Of a stretch of 64,000 nucleotides of DNA, positions 46,372-56,131 are shown one piece after another. How positions within the stretch are numbered: the stretch's first letter is position 1; every line of letters starts with the position of its first letter. Source of the DNA: Thermodesulfovibrio thiophilus DSM 17215 (GTDB taxonomy: Bacteria > Nitrospirota > Thermodesulfovibrionia > Thermodesulfovibrionales > Thermodesulfovibrionaceae); the NCBI RefSeq assembly GCF_000423865.1, contig NZ_AUIU01000014.1, forward strand, positions 62,001 through 126,000, given 5' to 3'. The notes under the pieces were generated by a model. It was not told where the DNA came from. It worked only from the letters and a program-made list of their open reading frames with translations, and did not search any database. The translations under genes were made by a program, and so were the position numbers.

Positions 46372-48162
46372 TCATAACCTTAAAAATTTTGCAAGTTCTT
46401 CAGGAGTACTGATTGGCTCAAAATATTTTGGACCAAGAGATGGAATAATATATCCTCTATCCTCTTCTTTATGAACAATCACTGTAAATGGGCTTACCTG
46501 GTAAAGGGTTGCTTTCCCGACATCAGAATTTACAGAGGTATAAAAGTTCAATGTTAGCATGTCAAAATAACTGAGCAATGCTTTAACATAGTAAGGAGAA
46601 AGATATGCTGACGCCAAATTTGACATAGCTTTTAAAGCAAAAGTTGCCATATTTTCAAATTTTTCATCTTTCGTTATTGCATATAGTTTTAATAAATTAA
46701 TTATCATTATTGAATTTGGTGATGGATATGGAGTATCGTGTATATTTTTCTGTCTGATTGACAAAATGAATTCTGGAGAGTCAAAGAAACCGCCATATTT
46801 TTCATCCCATAAATTATCTATTGATAGCTCAGTCAGGGTAATTGCCTTATCTAAATAATCTCTGTTTGTTGTAACTTCATAAGCTGAAATCAAAGCTGAA
46901 ATCATATAAGAATAGTCTTCAAGTAATGCTGCTATGCCTCTTTTTCTGTAAAGCATTTTGTCAATAAATAAAACTGTGAGTGTTTTATCTATAGCTGATA
47001 GAGCATAATTGAGTAAATTTTTATCTTTAATCACTCTCCATGCTTTAATGAATGTATCAGCACAAAGCCCGTTTGCAGAACAATAAAGTGATTTATCTAT
47101 ATCGGGTGTTTGTTTCTGTTTTCGTTTAAAAATTAATTTATCTTTTAGTTGCTTAACCAGCTCTCTATCTCGTCCAACAACAATAAATCTTCCATCAACC
47201 ATTGCATCTGTGCTGACAAGTGCAATTGTCATATCAGAGATTTCTTTTAGTTCTTCTTCACTCCAAGTGTAATAAAAACTATCAGCAAACTGACTTGAAT
47301 AAAAATAACCCTCTTGTGATAAAAAATTATTTTTCATAAACTCAATTATTTCATAGGCTATATCAAGGTAAAAAGGCTCTTTCAAAATATTATATGCATC
47401 CAGATAGTTCATAAGATGCCAGGCATTATCTATGGCAAGTTTTTCAAAGTGTGGCATTAACCACGCTTTATCCACAGCATATCTATAAAAACCTCCTTCA
47501 ACGCAATCATATATTGCAGAGTGAACCATCCCTTTTAATGTTTTTTCTATAGCATTTAAAACCCACGGCTTTGGTTTTATCCAGTATCTCCATAAAAGAA
47601 GATCAATATGGGAATAAATTGGAAACTTTGGTATTTTTTTAAAGCCTCCAAATTCAAAATCAATCTCTTTCACAATATCTTCTTCTGGATTTTGAAGAAG
47701 GTCCTCTCTGATTTCAGAGGGAACAACTTCTACTGGTTTTATGGCATCAATAATTGTCTGAGAGCGTTGTAACACCTTGTCTTTATTTGTTTTATACAGT
47801 TCAAGAGCCTTTTCTATCATTGTTTTAAAATAGTTCTCACCTTTATCAACCCTGTAGTTAAGACCTGAAAATGGCTTGCCTTCTGGAGTTAGAAAAAGAG
47901 TAAGAGGCCAACCACTTCCCTGCCCAATAATATATGAAGCTTTTTGATAGATAGAATCTATATCAGGTCTTTCATCACGGTCAAGATGGACAGGAATGAA
48001 ATTCTGATTTATAAGTTCAACAATTTCAGGATTATGAAGACAATGTTCTTCCATTTTTTTACAGTAATTACACCATCTTGCAGTGATATGTAAAAAAACC
48101 GGTTTATCTTCAAGCTCTGCTTTTTTAAATGAATTTTCATCATAAAATAACCATTCAATCAT
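46372..48162 (-). CDS. Thioredoxin-domain protein, DUF255/YyaL family
   Basis: The 596-residue protein has an N-terminal thioredoxin-like domain with [12 protein letters not shown] (CxxC near residue 31) and a long alpha/alpha toroid C-terminal region like those of six-hairpin glycosidases and epimerases. The family is widespread but its activity is unsettled. It is somewhat shorter than common members (about 680 residues). It overlaps trpF by 8 nt. Confidence 0.85.
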   Translation of the reverse strand: MIEWLFYDENSFKKAELEDKPVFLHITARWCNYCKKMEEHCLHNPEIVELINQNFIPVHLDRDERPDIDSIYQKASYIIGQGSGWPLTLFLTPEGKPFSGLNYRVDKGENYFKTMIEKALELYKTNKDKVLQRSQTIIDAIKPVEVVPSEIREDLLQNPEEDIVKEIDFEFGGFKKIPKFPIYSHIDLLLWRYWIKPKPWVLNAIEKTLKGMVHSAIYDCVEGGFYRYAVDKAWLMPHFEKLAIDNAWHLMNYLDAYNILKEPFYLDIAYEIIEFMKNNFLSQEGYFYSSQFADSFYYTWSEEELKEISDMTIALVSTDAMVDGRFIVVGRDRELVKQLKDKLIFKRKQKQTPDIDKSLYCSANGLCADTFIKAWRVIKDKNLLNYALSAIDKTLTVLFIDKMLYRKRGIAALLEDYSYMISALISAYEVTTNRDYLDKAITLTELSIDNLWDEKYGGFFDSPEFILSIRQKNIHDTPYPSPNSIMIINLLKLYAITKDEKFENMATFALKAMSNLASAYLSPYYVKALLSYFDMLTLNFYTSVNSDVGKATLYQVSPFTVIVHKEEDRGYIIPSLGPKYFEPISTPEELAKFLRL

Positions 48163-48808
48163 TTCTAACTCCTTTAAAATTTTTTAATTTTGCCTTTTCA
48201 ATAAATTTTTTTACCAGTTCATGGTCTTTTTTACCTTTATAAAGCTCCACTCCGCTACTGACATCAACACCATAGGGATTTACTTTTTTTATTGCCTCCT
48301 CTACATTGAATACATTTAATCCACCAGACAGTATAATTCTGCCACAATCTTTTAATTTTACCACCACTTGCCAGTTAAAACTTTTTCCGGTCCCACCATA
48401 TTCATCTTTAACAAAGCTGTCAAGAAGAAATCCAGAGACTCTGTATTGAGGAATAACTTCTTGTAAGTCCCGGCCATTCTGAAGTTTTCCTGTATTATCA
48501 ACTCTGAATGCCTTTATAACTCTACTAAATTTTTTACAGAATTCTGGTGATTCATCTCCATGTAACTGAACAGTGTCTATTCCTGAAATAGATATTATCC
48601 GTTCAATTTCATCAATACTATTATTAACAAATACACCAACAGTATTGATAAATGGTGGCAGAGCTTCAATTATATTTTTTGTTTTTTCTGGAGTTATATA
48701 TCTCTGGCTTTTTTGATAAAAAACGAATCCTATTGCATCAGCTCCATATTCTACTGCACAAATAGCATCTTCAAGATTTGTTATTCCGCAGATTTTAACC
48801 CGAATCAT
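48155..48808 (-). CDS. trpF: Phosphoribosylanthranilate isomerase
   Basis: The 217-residue TIM-barrel enzyme acts in tryptophan synthesis. [12 protein letters not shown] carries the catalytic cysteine, QLHGDE and the catalytic aspartate in FLLDSF follow, and SGGLN with GVDVSSGVE forms the phosphate site. No other trp genes are in the window, so it is detached from a trp operon. It overlaps both neighbours by 4-8 nt. Confidence 0.95.
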   Translation of the reverse strand: MIRVKICGITNLEDAICAVEYGADAIGFVFYQKSQRYITPEKTKNIIEALPPFINTVGVFVNNSIDEIERIISISGIDTVQLHGDESPEFCKKFSRVIKAFRVDNTGKLQNGRDLQEVIPQYRVSGFLLDSFVKDEYGGTGKSFNWQVVVKLKDCGRIILSGGLNVFNVEEAIKKVNPYGVDVSSGVELYKGKKDHELVKKFIEKAKLKNFKGVRND

Positions 48809-49239
48809 ATTTTTAACAGTATCATCTCTGACTTTTCATCAAAGTCACGAATTATCTTAACATTAATAATCTCCATTACTACTGCTTCCAGGACTAGAAA
48901 TACCTCTGGGGCATCTCTCATACATCCCATTTTAACAGAATCTTCTCTGCCATAGACACCGTGAAGATGAATTTTTGGATCATCTTTATACCAGAAAATT
49001 GTACCGATTGCTATAATTTCATGATTTCCATGCAGTTCGCGCCATATTGGAACAGGCGGCAGTTCATCGCTTTCTGGACCTGAAACAAACCTTCCTTCCT
49101 TTAATCCACCAATAAGCCAGAAAATTGCAGATTTAATATCTTCTTTTCTTGCAAACTCTGTCAGTTCCTTTAATGGATCTTCTCCGTCTTCAAACCTCGT
49201 TATAAATATCCTTCCTGCATTACCACTCTGATATTTCAT
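48805..49239 (-). CDS. PPC/DUF296-domain protein
   Basis: The 144-residue protein is a single PPC (DUF296) domain: [31 protein letters not shown] and [10 protein letters not shown] are typical, and the histidines could bind metal. In plants the domain occurs in AT-hook DNA-binding proteins; the bacterial role is unknown. The ATG at 49239 has GGAGG five bases upstream and overlaps the heptosyltransferase stop (ATGA). Confidence 0.85.
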   Translation of the reverse strand: MKYQSGNAGRIFITRFEDGEDPLKELTEFARKEDIKSAIFWLIGGLKEGRFVSGPESDELPPVPIWRELHGNHEIIAIGTIFWYKDDPKIHLHGVYGREDSVKMGCMRDAPEVFLVLEAVVMEIINVKIIRDFDEKSEMILLKI

Positions 49240-50234
49240 TGTCGCCTCCAATTAACTATTTTATTGTAAACCATTTCAGGTGTGATACTCTCCATGCATT
49301 TTAGATTACTACAAGATTTTTTGAAACATGGACTGCATGAGGTTTCTGATTGTATAATCAAATGTCCATTACCAAAGGGTCCAGTTCTTTCAGCATTGGT
49401 AGGGCCAAAGATAGCCACAACATTTTTACCGCAGGCTACTGCCAGATGCATGGTACCAGTGTCCGGAGTTATCACAAAAAGTGATTTATTGAATAATGAA
49501 ATCAAATCTTTCAGAGATGTTTTTCCCGCAACGGATTTTGCTTTGCCCTCTGAATATTTTTCAATTTCTGATGCCCGAGTTTCATCAAATTTTGTACCGA
49601 TAATCAGAAAGTTATAAGGTAACATTTTTATTAGTTCAACAAAATAAGAAACAGGCCAGTTTTTTGACTGCCATCTTGCAGACGGTATAATTACAACAAA
49701 GTTTTCAAACTCTTCTAACCATTCTGGTATTTTCACATGAGGAAGAGGAAATTTTACAGAGTTGACTCTACATCCAAGAAATCGAGCAACTTCCAGATAT
49801 CTTAAAACAGCATGTTTATCTATGGAGACTGAGACTTTTTTGTTATAAAAGATATGACTTAGTTCCCTTGCCTCTTTAAATCCAACTCTGATGGGTGCTT
49901 TACTTAACCATGTAATAATTCCACTTCTTAATAATCCCTGTAGATCAACAGCAATATCATAACTTTCTTTTTTTAACTGCTTTTTTAACCTGGAAAATTC
50001 TTTAATTGTGAAATCAAGATGTTTAAATGACTTCCATTTATCTTTATTGATTACAATAACTCTATCAATCAAAGGATGTTTCGTTAAAATGTCTTCAAAC
50101 CCATTTGAAACAATCCAGTGAATTTTTATTGAAGGAAAGTTCTCTTTTAATGTATTTACAAAAGCAAGTGAATGAACAATATCACCTAATGAACTTGGTT
50201 TTATTAAAAGGAGCTTTTGAATGTTTTTAAGCAT
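49236..50234 (-). CDS. Glycosyltransferase family 9, LPS heptosyltransferase I type
   Basis: The 332-residue GT9 enzyme starts with KLLLIKPSSLGDIVHSLAFV, and has PSARWQSKNWPVSYF and TPDTGTMHLAVACGKNVVAIFGPTNAERTGPFG, which bind ADP-heptose. It should add heptose to the lipid A-Kdo core. The acceptor sugar cannot be told. It overlaps the bifunctional gene upstream by 8 nt. Confidence 0.88.
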   Translation of the reverse strand: MLKNIQKLLLIKPSSLGDIVHSLAFVNTLKENFPSIKIHWIVSNGFEDILTKHPLIDRVIVINKDKWKSFKHLDFTIKEFSRLKKQLKKESYDIAVDLQGLLRSGIITWLSKAPIRVGFKEARELSHIFYNKKVSVSIDKHAVLRYLEVARFLGCRVNSVKFPLPHVKIPEWLEEFENFVVIIPSARWQSKNWPVSYFVELIKMLPYNFLIIGTKFDETRASEIEKYSEGKAKSVAGKTSLKDLISLFNKSLFVITPDTGTMHLAVACGKNVVAIFGPTNAERTGPFGNGHLIIQSETSCSPCFKKSCSNLKCMESITPEMVYNKIVNWRRQ

Positions 50235-51666
50235 TCAAATCTCTTTTTATAATTTCCACAACTTCTTTTAAATCTCTGGCATCCTGTCCAATAAGAATAC
50301 CTTTTGCACCAATCATTTGAGCTAACTGTATATCTATTTCTTTATCTCCAACAACATAAGAGCTTCTGAAATCAATTCCGTATTTATACCTCGCCATAAG
50401 AGGCATTCCTGGATTGGGTTTCCTGCAAAAACATCCATCATCAGGATGATGAGAACAGTAAAAAAAATCATCAAAGCCATATTTATCAATAAAAAATTTA
50501 TTAACCTCTATGACAAAATCTTCCCTGATAATTCCTCTTGCAATGCCTGATTGATTGGTCACTCCTATGATAAGAAATCCAAGATCTTTCAATTCATTAA
50601 TCGCTTCAATATGAGGAAAAACTTCAAAATCTTCCCATTTACGGAGATAGTTTGCGTCCTTACACAGTGTTCCATCTCTGTCAAAAAATACAGCCTTTTT
50701 TCTTGGCAAAACTTCTTCCACAGCTTTCCAGACTTCTTCAACATCAATAGATTTCATACATTTTATATCAGAACAGTTTCGCTTAAAACACGGGCTACAC
50801 TGAACACTTGTCTTAATGATTTTGCCTGAAAATTTTGGAGGCCCTGTAAGAGCCGGAGATGTTGAGCCAAATATAGCAACCAGAGGAACACCAAGAGCAT
50901 ACCCAAGATGCATAATTCCTGAATCATTACAGAGTAAAATATCACATTCAGAAAGAAGATGCATCAGATCTGAGAGAGATGTTTTCCCGGCAAAATTATA
51001 AATATCTGAATTATCTATTGTTAAACATTCACCTTCTGACCCAAAAACTGCAACAGAGCCATACTGTTCAGTAAATTTTTTAGCTATTTCTATAAATTTT
51101 TCAGTCTCCCATTTTTTGGTAATTCCATACTTTGCTCCCGGTGCGATGGCCAGAATTGGTCTTTTAAGTGGTTTTAATTCTTTTCGGGCAATAAATTTCT
51201 CTTCAAATGATAGATTTATCCATGGATAATCAGGAGTTAAAGATGGATTAAATCGTTTAGGAATTTCAAAGAAGTAATCAATATGATGCATCGTTCTATC
51301 CTCTCCATGATATGGTACTGGATGGGTAAGAAAAAATCTCCTGCAGTCTCTATTCCATCCCACTCGCTCTGGAATACCTGCGAACGCTGTTATTAAAGAA
51401 GCACCAAAGGCATTCTGAAGAAGATATGCTCTTTTGAAATTGTTACTTTTCAATTCTTTGATAAGCTTGATTTTATCATTAATTCTTTCTCTGTAAATAA
51501 TTACTTCATTAACAGAACTCTCAAGTTTAAATAGATCAGAAAGTTTATCTTTAACAATGATAGATATATTTGAATGAGGATGCAACTTACGAATTCCTCG
51601 AACAGCTGGCAAACTCATTACAGCATCGCCAAGCCAGTTAACTCCTCTAATTAAAATATTTTCCAT
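50227..51666 (-). CDS. Heptosyltransferase II fused to heptose-bisphosphate phosphatase (WaaF-GmhB)
   Basis: The 479-residue protein joins a GT9 domain (IRGVNWLGDAVMSLPAVRG, NDSGIMHLGYALGVPLVAIFGSTSPALTGP; residues about 1-325) to a GmhB HAD phosphatase (FFDRDGTLCKDANYL, VTNQSGIARG, zinc loop CSHHPDDGCFCRKPNPGM, GDKEIDIQLA). GmhB dephosphorylates heptose-1,7-bisphosphate on the way to ADP-heptose and WaaF uses the final sugar donor. Both active sites look complete. The ATG has a -10 box six bases upstream and no SD. Confidence 0.9.
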   Translation of the reverse strand: MENILIRGVNWLGDAVMSLPAVRGIRKLHPHSNISIIVKDKLSDLFKLESSVNEVIIYRERINDKIKLIKELKSNNFKRAYLLQNAFGASLITAFAGIPERVGWNRDCRRFFLTHPVPYHGEDRTMHHIDYFFEIPKRFNPSLTPDYPWINLSFEEKFIARKELKPLKRPILAIAPGAKYGITKKWETEKFIEIAKKFTEQYGSVAVFGSEGECLTIDNSDIYNFAGKTSLSDLMHLLSECDILLCNDSGIMHLGYALGVPLVAIFGSTSPALTGPPKFSGKIIKTSVQCSPCFKRNCSDIKCMKSIDVEEVWKAVEEVLPRKKAVFFDRDGTLCKDANYLRKWEDFEVFPHIEAINELKDLGFLIIGVTNQSGIARGIIREDFVIEVNKFFIDKYGFDDFFYCSHHPDDGCFCRKPNPGMPLMARYKYGIDFRSSYVVGDKEIDIQLAQMIGAKGILIGQDARDLKEVVEIIKRDLNA

Positions 51667-51672
51667 ATCTGT

Positions 51673-51678
51673 ATTTTA
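51673..51678 (-). promoter_or_regulatory. -10 box of a probable leaderless promoter
   Basis: On the minus strand TAAAAT ends exactly six bases before the ATG at 51666. No SD is present. Confidence 0.5.
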
Positions 51679-51703
51679 AGCCTATTTAAGCTTCCCTTGC
51701 AAA

Positions 51704-51712
51704 TGCTATAAT
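51704..51712 (+). promoter_or_regulatory. Extended -10 promoter, probable leaderless
   Basis: TGC-TATAAT is a perfect extended -10 box ending six bases before the ATG at 51719. No SD is present. Confidence 0.6.
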
Positions 51713-51718
51713 TAAAAA

Positions 51719-51958
51719 ATGCGTGCAAAAATATATCTAAAATTAGGTGATAAAGTAAGACATTTAAATTATTGTAGATGGGGTATTGGCGAAGTCATTG
51801 AGGAGAAAAATTCATCTCTTCCTGGAGGGCTATGCCTTGTGAGAATTCTATTTGAGGATGGAATTGAAAGGTCATTTATTAACAACCTTGATAATGAAAT
51901 GTGCTGTTATTATACCGGGATCAGACTTATTGAGGAATTCAGTATCTGGGAGACATAA
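51719..51958 (+). CDS. DUF3553 family small protein
   Basis: The 79-residue protein has the DUF3553 pattern GDKVRHLNYCRWGIGEVIEEK...VRILFEDGIERSF, a small beta-barrel seen alone or at the C-terminus of UvrD-like helicases. Function is unknown. The following ATPase gene starts directly after its stop codon (TAATTG). Confidence 0.75.
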   Translation: MRAKIYLKLGDKVRHLNYCRWGIGEVIEEKNSSLPGGLCLVRILFEDGIERSFINNLDNEMCCYYTGIRLIEEFSIWET

Positions 51959-52888
51959 TTGTCAGTTATTGAAACTCAGGAACTAAGTAAAACATTTAAA
52001 ATTAAAAATCTCACAATCCCTGCTGTAGACAATCTCAATCTGAAAATTGACACATCTGACTTTTTAGCTCTGGTTGGAGAAAGTGGATCTGGCAAATCAA
52101 CAGTGGCAAGACTTCTTTTAAAACTTTTAAAGCCTGATGCTGGTAGGATTTTATTTAAAAATATAGATATCTGGCATATTGAAAAAGAGAACCTGAAAAA
52201 ATTCAGACAGTCAGTTCAGATAATTTTTCAGGATCCATATGCATCTCTCAATCCAAGGATGCGAATATATAACATTTTAGAAGAACCACTGAAAATTCAT
52301 ACACAACTACCTTCAACCGAAGTAAAATCACTAATAAAACAGATAATGCAAAAAATGGGGCTTACTGAAGAATTTCTTTACAGATACCCTCATCAGCTCA
52401 GCGGAGGACAGCGTCAGCGAGTTGCCATAGCAAGAGCCCTGATTTTACAGCCTCAGCTCTTAATAGCTGATGAGCCACTCTCTTCTCTTGATATATCATT
52501 ACAGGCCGGAATTATTAACTCACTCACTGAAATGAAGCATACCAAGCAGTTTGGAATTTTATTCATCACTCACGATTTAAACATTGTAAGAGCTATAAGC
52601 AATAAAGTTGCAGTAATGCATCTTGGAAGGATTGTTGAAGAATCTTCAACTAATGATCTTTTCTATGAGCCTCTCCATCCATATACCAGAGTTTTGTTAA
52701 ACAGTATTCCTGGTTTTCACAGAAGAAACAGAAAGAAAGAACCAAAACTGTCCACTGAAGAGATTCTCTGGAACTTCACAGGATGCCGATTTTACTCAAG
52801 ATGCAAGTATAAAATGTCTATATGCAAATCCACTCCTTCATTGAAAGAGCTAAATGGCAGAAAAGTAAGATGCTTTCTATTTCAATAA
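51959..52888 (+). CDS. Oligopeptide/dipeptide ABC transporter ATP-binding protein (OppF/DppF type)
   Basis: The 309-residue ATPase has Walker A GESGSGKST, signature LSGGQRQRVAIARAL, Walker B LLIADEPLSSLD and a C-terminal oligo_HPY tail with the cysteine pattern CRFYSRCKYKMSIC. These ATPases energise peptide or nickel import. No permease, binding protein or second ATPase is in the window, so it is an orphan here. The start is TTG, with GGGAGA just upstream. Confidence 0.88.
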   Translation: MSVIETQELSKTFKIKNLTIPAVDNLNLKIDTSDFLALVGESGSGKSTVARLLLKLLKPDAGRILFKNIDIWHIEKENLKKFRQSVQIIFQDPYASLNPRMRIYNILEEPLKIHTQLPSTEVKSLIKQIMQKMGLTEEFLYRYPHQLSGGQRQRVAIARALILQPQLLIADEPLSSLDISLQAGIINSLTEMKHTKQFGILFITHDLNIVRAISNKVAVMHLGRIVEESSTNDLFYEPLHPYTRVLLNSIPGFHRRNRKKEPKLSTEEILWNFTGCRFYSRCKYKMSICKSTPSLKELNGRKVRCFLFQ

Positions 52889-52898
52889 GTTTATCTCT

Positions 52899-52927
52899 AA
52901 ACTTAATAATCAGATTTAAGTTTTAAA
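52899..52927 (+). terminator. Weak hairpin, possible terminator
   Basis: AAACTTAA and TTAAGTTT form an 8-bp AT-rich inverted repeat with a nine-base loop, followed by T and AAAT. It is weak because the stem has no G+C run and the T-tract is short. Confidence 0.3.
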
Positions 52928-52997
52928 TGAAACATACTTTTATTAATATGTTATCAGCCATTAACAATTTTTCTATCGGCAAATTAATATGCGAATA

Positions 52998-53006
52998 TGA
53001 TATTAT
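52998..53006 (+). promoter_or_regulatory. Extended -10 promoter, probable leaderless
   Basis: TGA-TATTAT ends six bases before the ATG at 53013. No SD is present. Confidence 0.5.
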
Positions 53007-53012
53007 AAAAGT

Positions 53013-54056
53013 ATGTTAGATACTGAGCTATTAGACACGGTCAGATATAATTGTAATGTGTCTGATGCTAATTACTGGGGATATTTTTCACTTTGCAGTC
53101 TGCTTTTAAGACTTCGAGAACTTTTTAAAATCGAGAGAAATCTCGAACCATGGGATTCAGTTAAAAATGAAGAAATATTTCCCTGGATTGAAAAAAAAGA
53201 AAACACATGGAAAGAACTTGAAAATGCATCATTAACCCCCGTCAGTCTTAATGGCAATTCTTACTCACCTTTTGATATTGATGGAATCAATAATTATCTT
53301 GTAAATAATGGCTTTGTCTATGGAGCGGGCTATGCTCTATTTATGAAACCAAGCTTTTTTATCGGAACAATAAATAGATTTGAAAAAATTGATGGATATA
53401 ATGTTTATGTTGTTGATAAAGAAATTTTGCGGGATATTTTCTCATCTCCTGGAATGAGTCTTGGTAAAACAGTTTATATCAGACTGACTGATATAAAATA
53501 CAGGCTCTGGGAAAACATACACAGCTGGCTTAGAAAAAAAGGACACATTTATGAGTTTATTCTGTCAAAATTCAATCATCCTTCTGACTGGCATTATCCA
53601 TTCAAAGAATTCTATAGTATCGTTGATAAATACTCTAATATTGTTCTATATCATGAGATAGCTGAACAGGAAGAAAGCCTACCGCTGTGGGATGAAATAA
53701 TAAAAGAGTGTGATAATTCAAAAACAGAACATATTATCAGAGGAATTAGAGATTTCATCGCTGATTTTTCTGAAAAAGGTCCTGTATACAGAGCACTGGT
53801 TGAAAGAGATAAAGAACTTCTTTATTTATATATCGCATCTCAGGGAGCTTATCAAAAAAAGATTTTACAGCCGGTTTTATCTCAAATTGAAAAAGCCTGC
53901 AGTACAAACGATTGGGAAAACATAGAACAGATAAGAACTCTTGAGTTTAAAAAATGGAAAAATAATCAGGAGCATATTTTAGAACTTTTTAAATTAAAGG
54001 GCTTTGAAGAAGTCAAAAATTTAACAGATAAAATATTTGAGGTAGGATTGAATTGA
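53013..54056 (+). CDS. Uncharacterised protein coupled to hypD
   Basis: I do not recognise this 347-residue soluble protein with certainty; it resembles conserved hypothetical proteins of sulfate-reducing bacteria. It has no signal peptide or membrane helix, is rich in aromatic residues (for example NHPSDWHYPFKEFYSIVDKYS), and lacks cysteine-rich or nucleotide-binding motifs; the second half looks helical. Its stop overlaps the hypD start (TTGA), so a link to hydrogenase maturation is possible but inferred only from coupling. Confidence 0.6.
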   Translation: MLDTELLDTVRYNCNVSDANYWGYFSLCSLLLRLRELFKIERNLEPWDSVKNEEIFPWIEKKENTWKELENASLTPVSLNGNSYSPFDIDGINNYLVNNGFVYGAGYALFMKPSFFIGTINRFEKIDGYNVYVVDKEILRDIFSSPGMSLGKTVYIRLTDIKYRLWENIHSWLRKKGHIYEFILSKFNHPSDWHYPFKEFYSIVDKYSNIVLYHEIAEQEESLPLWDEIIKECDNSKTEHIIRGIRDFIADFSEKGPVYRALVERDKELLYLYIASQGAYQKKILQPVLSQIEKACSTNDWENIEQIRTLEFKKWKNNQEHILELFKLKGFEEVKNLTDKIFEVGLN

Positions 54057-55111
54057 ATGAGATAGTTGAAATTATTGAAAAACTCTCTCATAAACTAAAC
54101 AGACAAATAAATTTAATGGAAGTCTGCGGAACACATACAGTATCAATATTCCGACATGGCATAAGAAGTCTTATCCCATCAAATATAAAACTCCTAAGTG
54201 GTCCTGGCTGTCCTGTCTGTGTTACACCAGTAAATGATATTGACAAAATACTCTACATTGTTAAACAACCCAATGTTATTCTGACCACATTTGGAGATAT
54301 GATGAGAGTTCCTGGAAGTGATAGTTCCCTATATAAAGCCAAAGCTGAAGGTCTTGATATAAGAATGGTTTATTCTCCACTTGACGCATTAAAAATAGCT
54401 GAAAATAACAGTAATAAAAAAATAGTCTTTTTTTCCGTGGGTTTTGAAACAACTTCGCCATCAATTGCTGCAACACTTTTTGAGGCTGACAGAAAGAAAA
54501 TCGAAAACTTCTACATATACTCAGTTCATAAATTAGTGCCGCCTGCATTAGAACTATTGGTCAATACTGAGAAATTAAAACTTGATGGATTTATTCTTCC
54601 AGGGCATGTCAGTACAATAATTGGAAGCAAAATTTATGAATTCATACCTTCAAAATACAAAAAAGCCTGTGTAATTACAGGGTTTGATGCTGATGATATA
54701 CTCTTTTCAATAATGATGCTTTTAAAACAGATAGTTGATGATAATCCAAAAGTTGAAATTCAATACAGAGACGCAGTCAGTCCTGATGGAAATCCTAAAG
54801 CAGTGGAATTCATTTATCGTTATTTTGAACCATGCGATAGTAACTGGAGAGGAATTGGAGTAATTCCAATGAGCGGGCTTAAACTAAAAAATGAGTTTGC
54901 ATACAGAGATGCTGAAAAAATATTTAAAATTCCTGTCATACGATCAAAAGAACCAAAAGGGTGCCAGTGCGGTCTTGTCTTAAGAGGAGTCAAAACTCCT
55001 CAAGAATGCCCTCTTTTTGCAAAAATATGCACTCCTGAAAATCCAGTCGGAGCCTGTATGGTCAGCTCTGAAGGAAGTTGTGCTGCCTATTATAAATACG
55101 GACGAAGTTAA
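54053..55111 (+). CDS. hypD: Hydrogenase maturation factor HypD
   Basis: The 352-residue iron-sulfur protein works with HypC, HypE and HypF to build the Fe(CN)2CO centre of [NiFe] hydrogenases. MEVCGTHTVSIFRHGIRSLIPSN, LSGPGCPVCVTP (redox cysteines), GFETTSP and the C-terminal cysteine cluster (GCQCGLVLRG...C...C) are all present. It should mature the enzyme encoded at 21786-31394. The start is a TTG overlapping the previous stop; an ATG four bases further on is out of frame. Confidence 0.96.
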   Translation: MNEIVEIIEKLSHKLNRQINLMEVCGTHTVSIFRHGIRSLIPSNIKLLSGPGCPVCVTPVNDIDKILYIVKQPNVILTTFGDMMRVPGSDSSLYKAKAEGLDIRMVYSPLDALKIAENNSNKKIVFFSVGFETTSPSIAATLFEADRKKIENFYIYSVHKLVPPALELLVNTEKLKLDGFILPGHVSTIIGSKIYEFIPSKYKKACVITGFDADDILFSIMMLLKQIVDDNPKVEIQYRDAVSPDGNPKAVEFIYRYFEPCDSNWRGIGVIPMSGLKLKNEFAYRDAEKIFKIPVIRSKEPKGCQCGLVLRGVKTPQECPLFAKICTPENPVGACMVSSEGSCAAYYKYGRS

Positions 55112-55530
55112 TCCACTGCAACTATTTTATATGAATGAATTATCTTTGCCGAGTGCTCAAGCGTTGCCTTAACAGAGCAGTATTTCTCCATGGAAAGCTC
55201 AACAGCTTTCTTTACAGCTTCCTCTGATAGATTTTTACCTTTCACTGTAAATTCAATCTCTATTTCAATAAATCTTTTCGGATAATCCTCAGCCTGTTTA
55301 CCCTGAACATTTATCTCAATTCCTCTTACATCCTGCTTTTTCTTTGAAAGAATGCTGGCTATATCCATTCCACTGCATCCACCTAATCCAACAAGCAAAA
55401 GTTCCATAGGACGCATTCCTGTGTCTTCTCCACCATAATCAGGACTTCCGTCCATTACAATTGCATGCCCTGTACCGGATTGACCTATAAACTGTAAACC
55501 TCCAGTCCATTTTATCTTTGCTTTAAGCAT
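55108..55530 (-). CDS. OsmC-family protein
   Basis: The 140-residue protein has the two cysteines of OsmC/Ohr peroxidases, in GGCSGMD and EKYCSV. They reduce organic hydroperoxides in related enzymes; this member looks like the YhfA/OsmC-like branch and its substrate is unknown. GAGGAGGAG lies upstream. Its 3' end overlaps hypD by 4 nt, tail to tail. Confidence 0.87.
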   Translation of the reverse strand: MLKAKIKWTGGLQFIGQSGTGHAIVMDGSPDYGGEDTGMRPMELLLVGLGGCSGMDIASILSKKKQDVRGIEINVQGKQAEDYPKRFIEIEIEFTVKGKNLSEEAVKKAVELSMEKYCSVKATLEHSAKIIHSYKIVAVD

Positions 55531-55569
55531 CCTATCTCCTCCTCATATACTTTTTTCTAATTTTACCAT

Positions 55570-55575
55570 TAAAAT
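55570..55575 (+). promoter_or_regulatory. -10 box of a probable leaderless promoter
   Basis: TAAAAT ends seven bases before the folK ATG at 55583. No SD is present. Confidence 0.4.
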
Positions 55576-55582
55576 AAGTTTA

Positions 55583-56035
55583 ATGCATAGAGTGTTTCTT
55601 TCTATAGGTTCAAACATCGGTGAGAAAGAAAAAAATTGTTTTAATGCTATTAAGAGGCTAAAGGAGTGCGGGCTTATTATCAATAAGCTTTCTCCTGTAT
55701 ATATCACCAACCCATGGGGAATAACCAATCAACCAGACTTTGCAAATATGGCAGTTGAGACATTTACTGATTTTTTGCCTGCCAAGCTTCTTTATAAATT
55801 AAAACAGATTGAAAAAAAAATGGGCCGTAAGCCTACTATAAAGTATGGTCCAAGACTTATTGACATAGATATAATTTTTTATGATGAACTTGTATACAAC
55901 AGCGATGAATTAATAATACCTCATCCTTTGATGCATAAAAGATATTTTGTTCTTAAACCTATGAATGATATAGCATCAGATTTTTTACATCCTGTCTTTA
56001 ACTTAACCATTAAAGAGCTTCTTGACAATTTTTAA
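55583..56035 (+). CDS. folK: 6-hydroxymethyl-7,8-dihydropterin pyrophosphokinase
   Basis: The 150-residue HPPK makes the pyrophosphorylated pterin used for folate. LSIGSNIGEKEKN at the start, SPVYITNPWGITNQPDFANMAVE and the signature GPRLIDIDIIFYD are conserved. It appears to be transcribed alone. Confidence 0.94.
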   Translation: MHRVFLSIGSNIGEKEKNCFNAIKRLKECGLIINKLSPVYITNPWGITNQPDFANMAVETFTDFLPAKLLYKLKQIEKKMGRKPTIKYGPRLIDIDIIFYDELVYNSDELIIPHPLMHKRYFVLKPMNDIASDFLHPVFNLTIKELLDNF

Positions 56036-56067
56036 TAATTGTATTTTAAATTTTAATGGCTATTTTC

Positions 56068-56097
56068 TTGACTTTTTAAATATGAACTTGTCAAAAT
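56068..56097 (+). promoter_or_regulatory. Possible promoter of the pyrophosphatase gene
   Basis: TTGACT (56068-56073) and CAAAAT (56092-56097) are 18 bases apart, 35 bases before the ATG. Unlike the leaderless genes, this one has a strong SD (AGGAGGGG) in its leader. Confidence 0.35.
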
Positions 56098-56131
56098 CTT
56101 ACAATTTTAAAAACTTTTAGGAGGGGAAAAT

